From Planctomycetales bacterium (GTDB lineage Bacteria; Planctomycetota; Planctomycetia; Planctomycetales; Planctomycetaceae), in NCBI GenBank assembly GCA_026400835.1, contig JAPLOA010000034.1, positions 89,605 to 153,604 on the forward strand: DNA of 64,000 bases, written 5' to 3'. Below are positions 17,243 through 26,240 of the stretch, one piece after another (position 1 is the first letter of the stretch; every line of letters starts with the position of its first letter). A model generated the notes under the pieces. The model had not been told where the DNA came from and ran no database searches. It saw only the letters and a list, made by a program, of their open reading frames with translations. The translations under genes and the position numbers were made by a program.

Positions 17243-18844
17243 ATGTCTTCTGGCAATTTGTCCTATTCCGGTCGTCGACAGGTTCGATTCTCAGGGCCAT
17301 CGCTGGCGGCGGTGCTGCTGCTGGCAATCGTCGGGTTGTCGGTGATCTGGACTGTGTACACCAGCTTTCGAATTGATGTCGGCAGTGGCGAAATGGCCGT
17401 TCTGATTCGCAAGACAGGGCTCGACATCACGAACGGTGATGAGATCGCTCCAACACCAGACCACAAAGGCATCCAGCGAGAAGTACTTGCCGAAGGTCGA
17501 CACTTTTATAATCCCTACACCTGGTCATGGCAGGTCGACAAGCAGATTGAAATCGCTCCCGGGGATATGGGAATCAAGATCAGCCTGACTGGCGATGATC
17601 TGGGCTATGGCGACTTCCTCGCCAAGGTCAATGAAAAGGGCGAAGCAACCACAAAGGGAATCATGCCAGGCGTTCTCAATCCGGGACGTTACCCGGTCAA
17701 TCCTTACCTCTATGCGGTTGAGATTCAGAAGCCAGTCACAATCCCTGCTGGCTTCAAAGGTGTCGTCACCAATCTGGCAGCTCCACTGGCTGAAGACCCA
17801 AACAAGTTACTTGTGAAGCCGGGAGAGCGAGGCGTTCAGGAGGCAACACTGGAAGCCGGAACTCATTATCTGAATCCGTATGTGACTCGCGTTGATCAGG
17901 TTGACTGTCGCAGTCAGCGTTTCAACCTTGGCGAGGAAGGCGACATGGGGTTTCCTACCAAAGACGGTTTCTGGGTCAGTCTCGATGGCGTGATTGAATT
18001 CCGAGTCGTCCCGGAGAAGGCGGCGGAAGTCTATGTGCTGTTTAACCGCAGTGATAATGGCCCGGAGATCGACAAAGAGATCGTGGAAACGATCGTCATG
18101 CCGAATGCTCGCAGTTTCTGCCGTCTGCAGGGATCGAATTCGTCCGGACGTGATTTTATTCAGGGGACAACTCGCACAGCCTTTCAGGAGTCGTTCGAGA
18201 AATCCATGAAGGAAGCATGTCAGCCGCTGGGAATTGAAGTCATTCAGGCTCTTGTGACCAAGATTCGTCCTCCGCAGCAGATCGCAGATCCAGTTCGTCA
18301 GCGAGAAATTGCCAAGCAACAGGAGTTGCAGTATCAGCAGCAGGCGTTGCAACAGGAGTCGGAACAGAAACTCGCAGTAGAGAAAGCTCTGGTTGAACAA
18401 AAGCAGGCATTGGTGAAGGCCGACCAGGACATCGTAAAGATCACGACTCAGGCTAAGCAGGATCAGGAAGTTGCGATCACCAAGGCCAACGAAAAGGCCG
18501 CCGTCGCTCAATTGAAATTAGACGCGACCATTGACGAAGCCGCTGCGATCGAAGCGAAAGGCAAAGCTGCGGCTGACGTGGTTCGGTTCAACAACGAAGC
18601 AGAAGCGGCCGGATGGACGAAGGCCGTAGAAGCCTTCCAGGGCGATGGCCAGGCTTATGCTCAGTATGTGATGTATCAGAAGTTGTCGGCTTCTTATCGC
18701 AGGATTATGGTGAACACGGCAGACAGCCCGATCATGAAGATCTTCGAATCATTTGCGGAATCCGCAGACGCTGCGAAAGCCGCGAATCTCAAGCCGTCAT
18801 CGACTCCAACACCGACTACAGCCGCGAGCGGTGAGGAAGAATAA
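17243..18844 (+). CDS. SPFH/band-7 domain membrane protein (first of tandem pair)
   Basis: A 533-residue protein anchored by one N-terminal helix (about 19-40: SLAAVLLLAIVGLSVIW). Several repeated beta modules of the form PGVLNPGRYPVNPY and LEAGTHYLNPYV are followed by a band-7 region (DGVIEFRVVPEKA). A long Gln/Glu/Lys/Ala coiled coil comes next (about 365-450: QQEL, KALVEQKQALVKAD) with an alanine-rich flotillin-type end (KANEKAAVAQ). Such proteins oligomerise at membranes. ATG 17243 is preceded by CGGAG and begins at the anchor. The related gene at 19016 follows after 171 bases. Confidence 0.85.
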   Translation: MSSGNLSYSGRRQVRFSGPSLAAVLLLAIVGLSVIWTVYTSFRIDVGSGEMAVLIRKTGLDITNGDEIAPTPDHKGIQREVLAEGRHFYNPYTWSWQVDKQIEIAPGDMGIKISLTGDDLGYGDFLAKVNEKGEATTKGIMPGVLNPGRYPVNPYLYAVEIQKPVTIPAGFKGVVTNLAAPLAEDPNKLLVKPGERGVQEATLEAGTHYLNPYVTRVDQVDCRSQRFNLGEEGDMGFPTKDGFWVSLDGVIEFRVVPEKAAEVYVLFNRSDNGPEIDKEIVETIVMPNARSFCRLQGSNSSGRDFIQGTTRTAFQESFEKSMKEACQPLGIEVIQALVTKIRPPQQIADPVRQREIAKQQELQYQQQALQQESEQKLAVEKALVEQKQALVKADQDIVKITTQAKQDQEVAITKANEKAAVAQLKLDATIDEAAAIEAKGKAAADVVRFNNEAEAAGWTKAVEAFQGDGQAYAQYVMYQKLSASYRRIMVNTADSPIMKIFESFAESADAAKAANLKPSSTPTPTTAASGEEE

Positions 18845-19015
18845 AGAGGGGCATGGATTCGCAACACCCGCGAGTCCCATGAATCCGAGGCAACCCATCG
18901 AATGCTCCTCTGAGATGGCGTTTTCAACACGTCCAACGACCAACAACATTCCGCAGCAGTCTCTATCAGGCTGTCGCGATGACCAGCTCAATCAATTATT
19001 AAAGGTCATACTGAC

Positions 19016-20668
19016 ATGAGTGAAACTACTTCAGGAAGTAAAGCCCTTTCTCGAGCAGCACTGGCTATGCCGGCGTTTCTGCTGCTGGTGCTTGGGTACG
19101 AGATGTTTGAATGGACATTTAATCGAGTCTACGTACCGGAAGGCTACAGCCTTGTCATGCGGTACAAAGGTCCGCCATTGCCGTTCCTGCCTGGTAATCG
19201 TCCGCCAGCTGCACCGGGACAGTTTGCACAAGTGGACGAGAATGGACGGCCATTGGAGATCGGAATTCTTAAGGACATGCTTGGGCCCGGGCGTCACTTT
19301 CGCTGGATCGGCTGGTGGGAAACTCGTCTCATCCCTGACGTCGTTGTGAAACCGGGTGAAGTCGCGGTCGTGACCTGCAAAATGGGGACTGACTTGACGG
19401 ACGGAAAGTTCCTTGTCGAAGGTCACGTGAACGAAACCAAAGAGAAGGGCATTCTCCGGCAAGTGCTCGCCCCCGGCAATTACCGAATCAATGATTATGC
19501 CTACGCTGTCGCAGTGATTACCGAGCAGGCCATTCCGCAAGGCACTCAGATCAAGCATTCCGGCTGGGTCTCAATCCCCACGGGCTATGTGGGCGTCGTT
19601 ACAAATCTGAGCAAAGGTGAGTCAAATGTTGCCCGGTCCGTGATTCAGGACAAAGTTCTGCAGCCTGGACTGTATCCGGTCAATCCCCGTGAGCAGGAAA
19701 TTGACATCATCGGCGTGGGCTACTCAGAAAAATCCATCAAGTCAAATCTCTTAAGTCGAGACGGCATCCCGGTGCTTGATGAAAGCGGCGAACCTTCCGT
19801 CGCGGATGACGAGAGTGGCATTGCATTCCCATCCAATGACGGGTTCAAGATCCATATGGACTTCACTGCAGTCTGGGGCATCATGCCTGATCAGGCCGCC
19901 AATGTAATCGCGACTTTTGGAAACCTTGAGGCCGTCGAAACAAAAGTCGTTATTCCCCAGATCGAAAGTATCGGCCGCAACAAAGGTTCTTCCGTGGGAG
20001 CCGTGGACTTGCTGGTTGGGGAGACTCGACAGAAGTTTCAGGAAGAAGTTTCCGCCGCGTTTCACAAGATCCTGGAGGAGAAGGATCTGACGCTGCTGCA
20101 CGGCTTTGTGCGTAACATTCACATTCCACAAGAAGTTCGCAAACCGATTCAGGAAAAGTTTATCGCCGACGAACTAAAGCTGACTCGAGAACAGGAACTG
20201 CTGACAGCTCGCACAGAAGCCACGCTTCGCGAAGCCGAAAAGAAGGTGGACCTGGAGAAAGAACGGGTCACCGCCGAGACCATGAAGATGGTGGCTCAGG
20301 CGATTGCGGAAGGAAATAAAGAAGCCGAGGAGACCAAAGCAGAAACGTTGAAAAAAGTCGCCTCGATTGATCGAAAAACAGCGGAACTGGATGCTCAGGC
20401 CAGCGTTGCCCTGGGTAAAGCAACAGCCTCCAGCAAGCAGCTTGAAGCCGAAGCCAAGTCAGAACTCTTCGGCCTTGCGGTCGGAGCCTTCGGCAGCGGC
20501 AGTGCTTACAATCAGTGGGTCTTTGCTTCCGGGTTGCCAGAAGATGTCGAACTCAATCTGTTCTACGCTGGTGAAGGCACCCTCTGGACAGACCTGAAAG
20601 GTTTCTCTGACGTCATGCTTGGTAAAGAGGCCGTAAAGCCGATGCCGGTACAGAAGTCGCAACCTTAA
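19016..20668 (+). CDS. SPFH/band-7 domain membrane protein (second of tandem pair)
   Basis: A 550-residue paralogue of the preceding gene. It has an N-terminal membrane helix (about 13-30), a proline-rich loop (PPLPFLPGNRPPAAPG), modules ILRQVLAPGNYRIN and VLQPGLYPVNP that echo its neighbour, a band-7 region (FKIHMDFTAVWGIMPDQ) and a Lys/Glu/Ala coiled coil (about 390-470). AAAGG precedes the ATG. The two probably form a hetero-oligomeric membrane scaffold, by analogy with HflK/HflC, though they are not HflKC in sequence length or context. A terminator follows directly, which closes the operon. Confidence 0.85.
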   Translation: MSETTSGSKALSRAALAMPAFLLLVLGYEMFEWTFNRVYVPEGYSLVMRYKGPPLPFLPGNRPPAAPGQFAQVDENGRPLEIGILKDMLGPGRHFRWIGWWETRLIPDVVVKPGEVAVVTCKMGTDLTDGKFLVEGHVNETKEKGILRQVLAPGNYRINDYAYAVAVITEQAIPQGTQIKHSGWVSIPTGYVGVVTNLSKGESNVARSVIQDKVLQPGLYPVNPREQEIDIIGVGYSEKSIKSNLLSRDGIPVLDESGEPSVADDESGIAFPSNDGFKIHMDFTAVWGIMPDQAANVIATFGNLEAVETKVVIPQIESIGRNKGSSVGAVDLLVGETRQKFQEEVSAAFHKILEEKDLTLLHGFVRNIHIPQEVRKPIQEKFIADELKLTREQELLTARTEATLREAEKKVDLEKERVTAETMKMVAQAIAEGNKEAEETKAETLKKVASIDRKTAELDAQASVALGKATASSKQLEAEAKSELFGLAVGAFGSGSAYNQWVFASGLPEDVELNLFYAGEGTLWTDLKGFSDVMLGKEAVKPMPVQKSQP

Positions 20669-20694
20669 CTTTTCTGTTCTCGGCTGAAGATGAG

Positions 20695-20733
20695 AAACGG
20701 GGAAAGAGTCAGACAGACTGTTTCCCCGTTTTT
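20695..20733 (+). terminator. Intrinsic terminator of the SPFH operon
   Basis: AAACGGGGAAA (20695-20705) pairs perfectly with TTTCCCCGTTT (20721-20731), and the right arm runs into a T-rich stretch (TTTTTG). The loop itself contains AGTC/GACT. Confidence 0.9.
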
Positions 20734-20827
20734 GTTTCAGAGATTGATGATGTGAACCGATTTACTTCACCCGCTCAGCCAGAGTCCCGCAAAGAAATCC
20801 CGGCTTGAAGCATGTGCAGGCTCGATC

Positions 20828-20925
20828 GGTGTGCCTGCGTTCGCTGAGGCTCACTTGTCACACCCTACAGAAAAAAGCTGGCTTAGAAGCGTGTGACAAG
20901 GTCGTCCAGCGAACGCGGCCACACC
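20828..20925. repeat. 98-bp palindromic element (MITE/REP-like)
   Basis: The outer arms 20828-20846 and 20907-20925 are inverted repeats (17 of 19 match; arm begins GGTGTGCCTGCG). Inner arms CTTGTCACAC (20854-20863) and GTGTGACAAG (20891-20900) are perfect. A second, one-sided copy of the left half lies at about 45108-45148, which shows it is dispersed. Confidence 0.8.
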
Positions 20926-20953
20926 ATTCACGGATCCTATTTCGAACCAAATC

Positions 20954-21628
20954 CTAAGCTTCGCCCCATCTCTGCATCAAGGTATGAGGCACGTGCAGAT
21001 GATCGCAGATTCTCGCGACAACAAAATCGACCAGATCGGCTACCGATTGAGGCTGATGATAAAAGCCTGGCATTGATGGCAGCACGGTCGCACCGGCCTG
21101 GCTCACGCGTGTCATGTTCTCCAACTGGATGACACTCAGTGGAGTCTCCCGCGGCATCAGCACAAGCGGTCGTCGTTCTTTGAGATGAACATCGGCGGCT
21201 CGATGAATCAGATTCGTCGAACCACCGGTCGCAATTGCGGACAGTGTTCCCATTGAGCAAGGGCAGATCACCATTCCGGCCGTTAAAAATGATCCGCTGG
21301 CAATACCGGCCGAGTAATCGCCGATACCATGCACTTTCAATATTCCCGCATTGGGATCAAACGGGGTTGAAGCCTGTTTCGTATCAAAGCCCCATTTGAG
21401 TGCAATCGGGCTCTGCTGAATCTTTTGCAAAGCAGCACGCCACGCAGACTCTCCCGCACTGACAGCGGGAAAATCGCACTCCAGTTCACGTCGCATCACC
21501 TGCCCGGCGGCACCGCTGGTGACGAGATGAACGGTCCTGTTTGCCGCCAGCAACACCGAGATCAGTCGGACCGCATAGATCGATCCGCTGGCTCCGGTGA
21601 TGGCAACGACGACATTTTGAGAAGTCAT
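20954..21628 (-). CDS. ubiX: UbiX-like flavin prenyltransferase
   Basis: A 224-residue flavoprotein of the UbiX/Pad1 family, which joins a dimethylallyl group to FMN to make prenylated FMN for UbiD-type decarboxylases. Visible motifs are ITGASGSIYAVRL at the N-terminus, CPCSMGTLSAIATGG (the Ser-rich flavin site) and LMPRETPLS, which holds the conserved Arg-Glu-Thr. Length is slightly over the usual 190-200 because of an insert at about 75-105. It starts 18 bases after the topoisomerase gene and is co-transcribed. No ubiD gene is in the window. Confidence 0.9.
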   Translation of the reverse strand: MTSQNVVVAITGASGSIYAVRLISVLLAANRTVHLVTSGAAGQVMRRELECDFPAVSAGESAWRAALQKIQQSPIALKWGFDTKQASTPFDPNAGILKVHGIGDYSAGIASGSFLTAGMVICPCSMGTLSAIATGGSTNLIHRAADVHLKERRPLVLMPRETPLSVIQLENMTRVSQAGATVLPSMPGFYHQPQSVADLVDFVVARICDHLHVPHTLMQRWGEA

Positions 21629-21646
21629 GAAATCAATATCCCGTGA

Positions 21647-23572
21647 TCACAGGTCAAGGTCGTCCGCGAAACTCGCGTCTTCCATGATGATCCGATATCG
21701 CTCACTGGCGTCCTTGCCGAGCAGTTGATGAAAAGTCGCGTCAGCTTCCAACTGACTCTCAATATTGACTCGCAGCAATACCCTTGCCCGTGGATCCAAA
21801 GTCGTGTCACGCAACTGAGCCGCGTTCATTTCTCCGAGACCTTTGAAGCGGAGCACTGTCGCCGTACGATTCGCTGGCAGTGACGCCAACAACTCTTCCT
21901 TCTCCGCGTCATGCCGAGCATAGTGGACTTCTTTGCCCACCTCGATGCGGTACAACGGCGGCTGAGCAATAAACAGTTTTCCCTGACGAATCAGCTCCGG
22001 CATATGCCGGAAGAAGAACGTCAGCAACAACGTGGAAATGTGGTATCCGTCGCTGTCGGCATCCATAAGCAGGATAATCCGGGCATATCGCAACTGATTA
22101 ACATCAAAACTGTTGCCAACCCCGGCACCCAGAGTTTCCACGATGTCCCGAATTTCGTTGCTATCCATGATTTTGGACATCGACAACGCTTCGGTGTTCA
22201 GAATTTTTCCGCGCAGAGGCAATACAGCCTGAGTCGCCGCCTTGCGTCCCATCACCGCTGTGCCACCGGCCGAATCTCCTTCGACGATAAACAGTTCCGA
22301 ATGCAGGGCATCTTTCGCCTGACAATCAACCAGCTTCCCGGGAAGATTGGTCTTTCGTCCGCCGACCGTTTTCCGCCGAACTTCCGAGACGGCTTCGCGA
22401 CTGGCCTGCCGTGCGCGAGCAGCCAGCACCATGCGTCCCAGAATCACGTCTGCCAGAGAGGGATTGTTATTCAGCCAGTTTTCCAGAGCAGGCCGGACAA
22501 CTCCATCGACAGCCGCGGCCGTTTCCGGATTATTCAATCGCTCCTTGGTCTGCCCCTGAAACATCGGATCGCCAATGAAGACGCTCAGGATGCACACAAT
22601 CCCTTCACGAATATCGTCCGACGTGATCGTGACACCGCGAGGCTTATAGTCGTGCACGTCCATGTAGTTGCGGACAGCTTTGACCACTCCTGCCTTGAAG
22701 CCATTCTCGTGCGTTCCCCCGGCGTGAGTTCTGATGCCGTTCACATAACTGCGGATATTCTCTTCCGTGGAATCCGTCCAGCGCAGAACGACTTCGACTT
22801 TGGCATCTTTGTCGTCCTTCATCACGGCAAAGAGTTGTTCATGCGCAGGCTTCTTGCCGGTATCTTTTGTGACCTTTTCGATATAAGCCACAATGCCGTC
22901 CGGATGATGCAGCTCGATGGTTTCTTTCCTCTGCTCATCATGAAAGACCAGTGTCAAGCCACCGTGGATGAACGAGATATCCTCAAGATGCTGACGAATG
23001 GTTTCCGCATTGAAGATGGTTCGACGGAAGATCTCTTCATCGGGGCGAAAAAAGATTGTCGTGCCGCGGCCACGAAACGGTTTCACTTTCTCGACCGGTG
23101 CTTTGGGCTTTCCCCGTCGAAACGTCTGGCACCATTCAAAACCGTCACGATGAACGGTTGCGATCATTTCTGATGACAAGGCGTTGACCACGGACGAGCC
23201 GACTCCGTGCAATCCGCCGCTACGCGCGTAGTTCTTGTCGCTGAATTTTCCGCCAGCATGCAGAGTCGTCAGAATGACTTCCAGCGTCGATTTTTTCATC
23301 TTCGGATGTTTATCAACCGGAATCCCGCGGCCATTATCCTGCACGGAGCATGAACTGCCATCTTTGTGCAGAGTGACCGTGATGCGATCACATTCACCGG
23401 CCAGAAATTCGTCGACCGAATTGTCAACGATTTCCCACAACAGGTGATGCAAGCCGCGTGAATCCACGCCGCCGATGTACATTGACGGACGACGGCGAAC
23501 GGGTTCAAGCCCCTCAAGGACTTCAATATCTTCGCCTGTGTAGCTGGAATTGGATTTGGTCACGGATGCCAT
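21647..23572 (-). CDS. Type IIA topoisomerase B subunit (ParE/GyrB)
   Basis: A 641-residue ATPase subunit of DNA gyrase or topoisomerase IV. The GHKL ATPase is visible: EIVDNSVDE with Asn51, DNGRGIP (79-85) and SGGLHGVGSSVVNALS. The TOPRIM domain has the EGDSAGG acidic motif and the metal site, which here reads MDADSDGYH in place of the usual DADVDG. The length, without a large insert, fits ParE-type proteins. GyrB and ParE cannot be separated by eye, so no symbol is given. UbiX-like follows 18 bases downstream on the same strand. Confidence 0.93.
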   Translation of the reverse strand: MASVTKSNSSYTGEDIEVLEGLEPVRRRPSMYIGGVDSRGLHHLLWEIVDNSVDEFLAGECDRITVTLHKDGSSCSVQDNGRGIPVDKHPKMKKSTLEVILTTLHAGGKFSDKNYARSGGLHGVGSSVVNALSSEMIATVHRDGFEWCQTFRRGKPKAPVEKVKPFRGRGTTIFFRPDEEIFRRTIFNAETIRQHLEDISFIHGGLTLVFHDEQRKETIELHHPDGIVAYIEKVTKDTGKKPAHEQLFAVMKDDKDAKVEVVLRWTDSTEENIRSYVNGIRTHAGGTHENGFKAGVVKAVRNYMDVHDYKPRGVTITSDDIREGIVCILSVFIGDPMFQGQTKERLNNPETAAAVDGVVRPALENWLNNNPSLADVILGRMVLAARARQASREAVSEVRRKTVGGRKTNLPGKLVDCQAKDALHSELFIVEGDSAGGTAVMGRKAATQAVLPLRGKILNTEALSMSKIMDSNEIRDIVETLGAGVGNSFDVNQLRYARIILLMDADSDGYHISTLLLTFFFRHMPELIRQGKLFIAQPPLYRIEVGKEVHYARHDAEKEELLASLPANRTATVLRFKGLGEMNAAQLRDTTLDPRARVLLRVNIESQLEADATFHQLLGKDASERYRIIMEDASFADDLDL

Positions 23573-24074
23573 CGTTTGCTTCCTGCAGATGTCAATTTTA
23601 CCAACTCAATCGCCCCGAAACTCGCGAATCTGACGCTTCAACCACCGCGGACCGTTTCAGTACAGAGCATTTCCAAAGCTGTTTTCTTTGCGTAACTTCG
23701 CAATCCTTACTGAAATTGGGAGGATTGGAAGGGCTGCGAAAACACAAGTGGCGGAGTTTAGCGGCAACCCGGCTTCTCGCACAGGCTTCCATTTCCAGAT
23801 CTTTTTACGTCAGTGTATCCGCGGAATTCTTCAGGTCTTGCCTGCCGGGCTGGATTCGCGGCAAGGAGGACGTCCCGAAATCGGCGACTGCACCCTTGAG
23901 AAAAACCCAGCAATCGGCTGCCTGACATTCGTGAGTTCATCTGGTAGATTCTGACCGATCGTCAGATCATCATATATCGCCACAGTCATGCACTGGCCTG
24001 ATCACTGAGCAATGTTCTCGGGAGAATTGAGGGAGCAGTCGAGCAGGCAATTCACGAGGACGCATTCGACTCCC
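23573..24074. other. Divergent intergenic region between topoisomerase and terpene cyclase
   Basis: About 500 bases that must contain both promoters. Short plus-strand frames (for example 23688-23954) have no recognisable content. No hairpin, tRNA or repeat copy was identified. The cyclase frame is open from 24012, but the better start is 24075. Confidence 0.5.
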
Positions 24075-25955
24075 ATGTCTATTCGGAACTCTACTCCGGC
24101 GTTAGTGAACGATGCCGTAAACGCGGTGAATCGCCTTCTCCTTTCGCAACGCAACGAGCAGGGTTGGTGGACCGGGCGATTGTCGACATCTGCATTATCC
24201 ACCGCGACCGCCGTAATGGCTCTGCATAAGGCGGCCGAAGCCACCGATGATGAAGTTCAGCGACTTCGCTGGAGGTCCCTGATGAAGGGCGGTCTGCAGT
24301 GGCTGGCTGATCATCAGAACTCAGACGGCGGCTGGGGTGATACGGTTCTTAGTATCAGCAACATTTCGACAAGCATGTTGTGTCACGCTGTTTTTCGAGC
24401 CACCGCGGAGGTCGTGCAACAACAAACACTGCCGGATGAGACGATCGCGAGGTGGCAGCAAGTCACGGAATCTTCCGGCCAGCATATTGCTCAGGTGGGT
24501 GGTGTGCCGGCGGTCATTCGAAGATATGGAAAGGACCATACGTTTTCGGTTCCCATTCTCACTCACTGTGCGTTGGCGGGAATCGTGAAGTGGAAAGACG
24601 TGATTCCGCTGCCGTTTGAATTGTCGTGCGTGCCACATCAGCTTTACGCCGCCGTGAGAATGCCGGTTGTCAGCTACGCTTTACCAGCGTTGATTGCGAT
24701 TGGCCAGGTCATCTTCAAGCATCGGGGGCACTGGAATCCCATCGTGCGTATGATTCGTCACGCGGCGATAAAGCCATCATTGAATGTGCTGGAGTCGATT
24801 CAGCCAACGAACGGTGGATTTCTGGAAGCGACTCCGCTGACGAGTTTCGTCTGCATGAGTCTTCTCGGATGCGGCCTGCTTGACCACGTGGTGACGCAGC
24901 GATGCCTGAAGTTTATCGAGGCGTCCGTTCGCGAAGACGGCAGTTGGCCAATCGATACGAATCTGACCACATGGGTCACAACGCTCAGCGTGAATGCACT
25001 CGGGGTGAGTAACCTCGGCGAGCGGCAGGGCGTCAGCCCTGCGAGCATTCCATCACCCGACTCTGCCGCAAACGGTGTTTGGCAACCCGAAACAATTCGC
25101 AACTGGCTGCTTGGCCAACAGTACCGAGTCGTTCATCCCTATACACATGCAGCACCCGGTGGCTGGTCGTGGACGAATCTTCCCGGCGGAGTGCCCGACG
25201 CAGACGATACTCCGGGCGCAATGTTGGCGGTGATGAATCTTCGCTCACCAGAAGAATCGTTTTCTTCGGAAGAAATTTCCTCCCTTCGCGCGGCGACAAT
25301 TTGGTTGCTCGACCTGCAGAACCGTGATGGGGGCTGGCCCACGTTTTGTCGAGGCTGGGGCACTCTGCCGTTTGACCGAAGTTCCTGCGATTTGACGGCT
25401 CATACATTGCGAGCATTTTACTTGTGGCTGCATCGAATTCCTGGGATCGACCAGAAGCTGCGGATTCGAACTGAAAAGTCGATGCAACGAGGAATCCGGT
25501 ATCTGGAAAACGTTCAGCGAGCCGACGGAACCTGGCTGCCGCTCTGGTTTGGCCATCAATTCAATGAAGACGACGAAAATCCTCTGTACGGGACATCGCG
25601 AGTCGTCCGCGCGCTGGGTACGATAGGCCGAAATTCATCGGACTGCTGCCAAAGGGCTGTTCGCTGGTTGCTGGAAAATCAGAACGACGACGGGGGCTGG
25701 TCAGCTCGTCGCGGTCTGGAAAGTTCCGTGGAAGAAACCGGACTGGCATTAGACAGTCTTGTCGACTTTCCGGCAGCTCGACTGGCAAATGACAAGGCCG
25801 CTCAGTGGCTGGCAGCCCGGGTGAATGAAGGCACAGTGGATCGGCCCAGTCCGATCGGATTCTATTTTGCTCGACTCTGGTATTTTGAGGATCTTTACCC
25901 GATCATATTTGCGGCAACGGGGTTGAACCGTTGGCGGAACAGGCGATTAAGTTAA
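24075..25955 (+). CDS. Class II terpene cyclase (squalene-hopene cyclase family)
   Basis: A 626-residue protein of the squalene-hopene cyclase/oxidosqualene cyclase fold, which protonates and cyclises polyprenyl substrates. The acid motif is PDADDT with Asp375-Ala-Asp377-Asp378 (the DXDD signature). At least five QW-type repeats are visible (QNSDGGWGD, REDGSWPID, QNRDGGWPTF, QRADGTWLP, QNDDGGWSA). ATG 24075 is chosen over 24012 as the start of the family core. It lies just upstream of a prenyl synthase fusion on the same strand, so the product is probably a cyclic terpenoid; whether the substrate is squalene or a shorter or longer chain is not clear. A REP-like palindrome is translated in frame at about residues 314-322 (25017-25041), in a loop before the active-site domain. 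This is an insertion relative to what I expect for the family. Confidence 0.85.
   Translation: MSIRNSTPALVNDAVNAVNRLLLSQRNEQGWWTGRLSTSALSTATAVMALHKAAEATDDEVQRLRWRSLMKGGLQWLADHQNSDGGWGDTVLSISNISTSMLCHAVFRATAEVVQQQTLPDETIARWQQVTESSGQHIAQVGGVPAVIRRYGKDHTFSVPILTHCALAGIVKWKDVIPLPFELSCVPHQLYAAVRMPVVSYALPALIAIGQVIFKHRGHWNPIVRMIRHAAIKPSLNVLESIQPTNGGFLEATPLTSFVCMSLLGCGLLDHVVTQRCLKFIEASVREDGSWPIDTNLTTWVTTLSVNALGVSNLGERQGVSPASIPSPDSAANGVWQPETIRNWLLGQQYRVVHPYTHAAPGGWSWTNLPGGVPDADDTPGAMLAVMNLRSPEESFSSEEISSLRAATIWLLDLQNRDGGWPTFCRGWGTLPFDRSSCDLTAHTLRAFYLWLHRIPGIDQKLRIRTEKSMQRGIRYLENVQRADGTWLPLWFGHQFNEDDENPLYGTSRVVRALGTIGRNSSDCCQRAVRWLLENQNDDGGWSARRGLESSVEETGLALDSLVDFPAARLANDKAAQWLAARVNEGTVDRPSPIGFYFARLWYFEDLYPIIFAATGLNRWRNRRLS
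25017..25041 (+). repeat. REP hairpin inside the terpene cyclase coding sequence
   Basis: Twenty-five bases, GGCGAGCGG then the perfect hairpin CAGGGC-GTCA-GCCCTG, read in frame as GERQGVSP. An exact reverse-complement copy lies at 26161-26185. The 29-bp version matches the left end of the RAYT-linked repeats at 54903 and 57305 except at five positions, two of which change within the stem. Confidence 0.85.
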
Positions 25956-26240
25956 GGCGTAATGATCGGGCGCTGATCACAACCCGAAGCGTCAGCGAGG
26001 GATAAACGTTGCCGCGTTTTCAACAACAATCCCTCGCTCACGCAGCGGGTTAGGATTAAATCAACACGCCCAGAAGACATTGGACGACCTGGACTAAGGA
26101 CGTGAAGGTCTGTTAGCCACCAAAAAAGAATTGTGTCTGATCCGCGTCTTGAATTGCTCTCAGGGCTGACGCCCTGCCGCTCGCCTGGTAAACTAGCCCA
26201 CCACCGAAATCATCTATAGCTCCACCCGGAGAGTTTCCCT
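25956..26240. other. Repeat-rich spacer between cyclase and prenyl synthase
   Basis: Contains an inverted pair built on the TCCCTCGCTGACGC repeat: a minus-orientation copy at 25976-26003 and a plus copy at 26028-26054, followed by a short stretch (AAATCAACACGCC) that recurs at about 59128-59140. The 25-bp REP hairpin in reverse orientation occupies 26161-26185. No terminator with a T-run was seen, so read-through into the synthase is possible. Confidence 0.7.
26161..26185 (-). repeat. REP hairpin, inverted copy
   Basis: Exact reverse complement of 25017-25041. It lies 56 bases before the GTG of the prenyl synthase gene. Confidence 0.9.
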
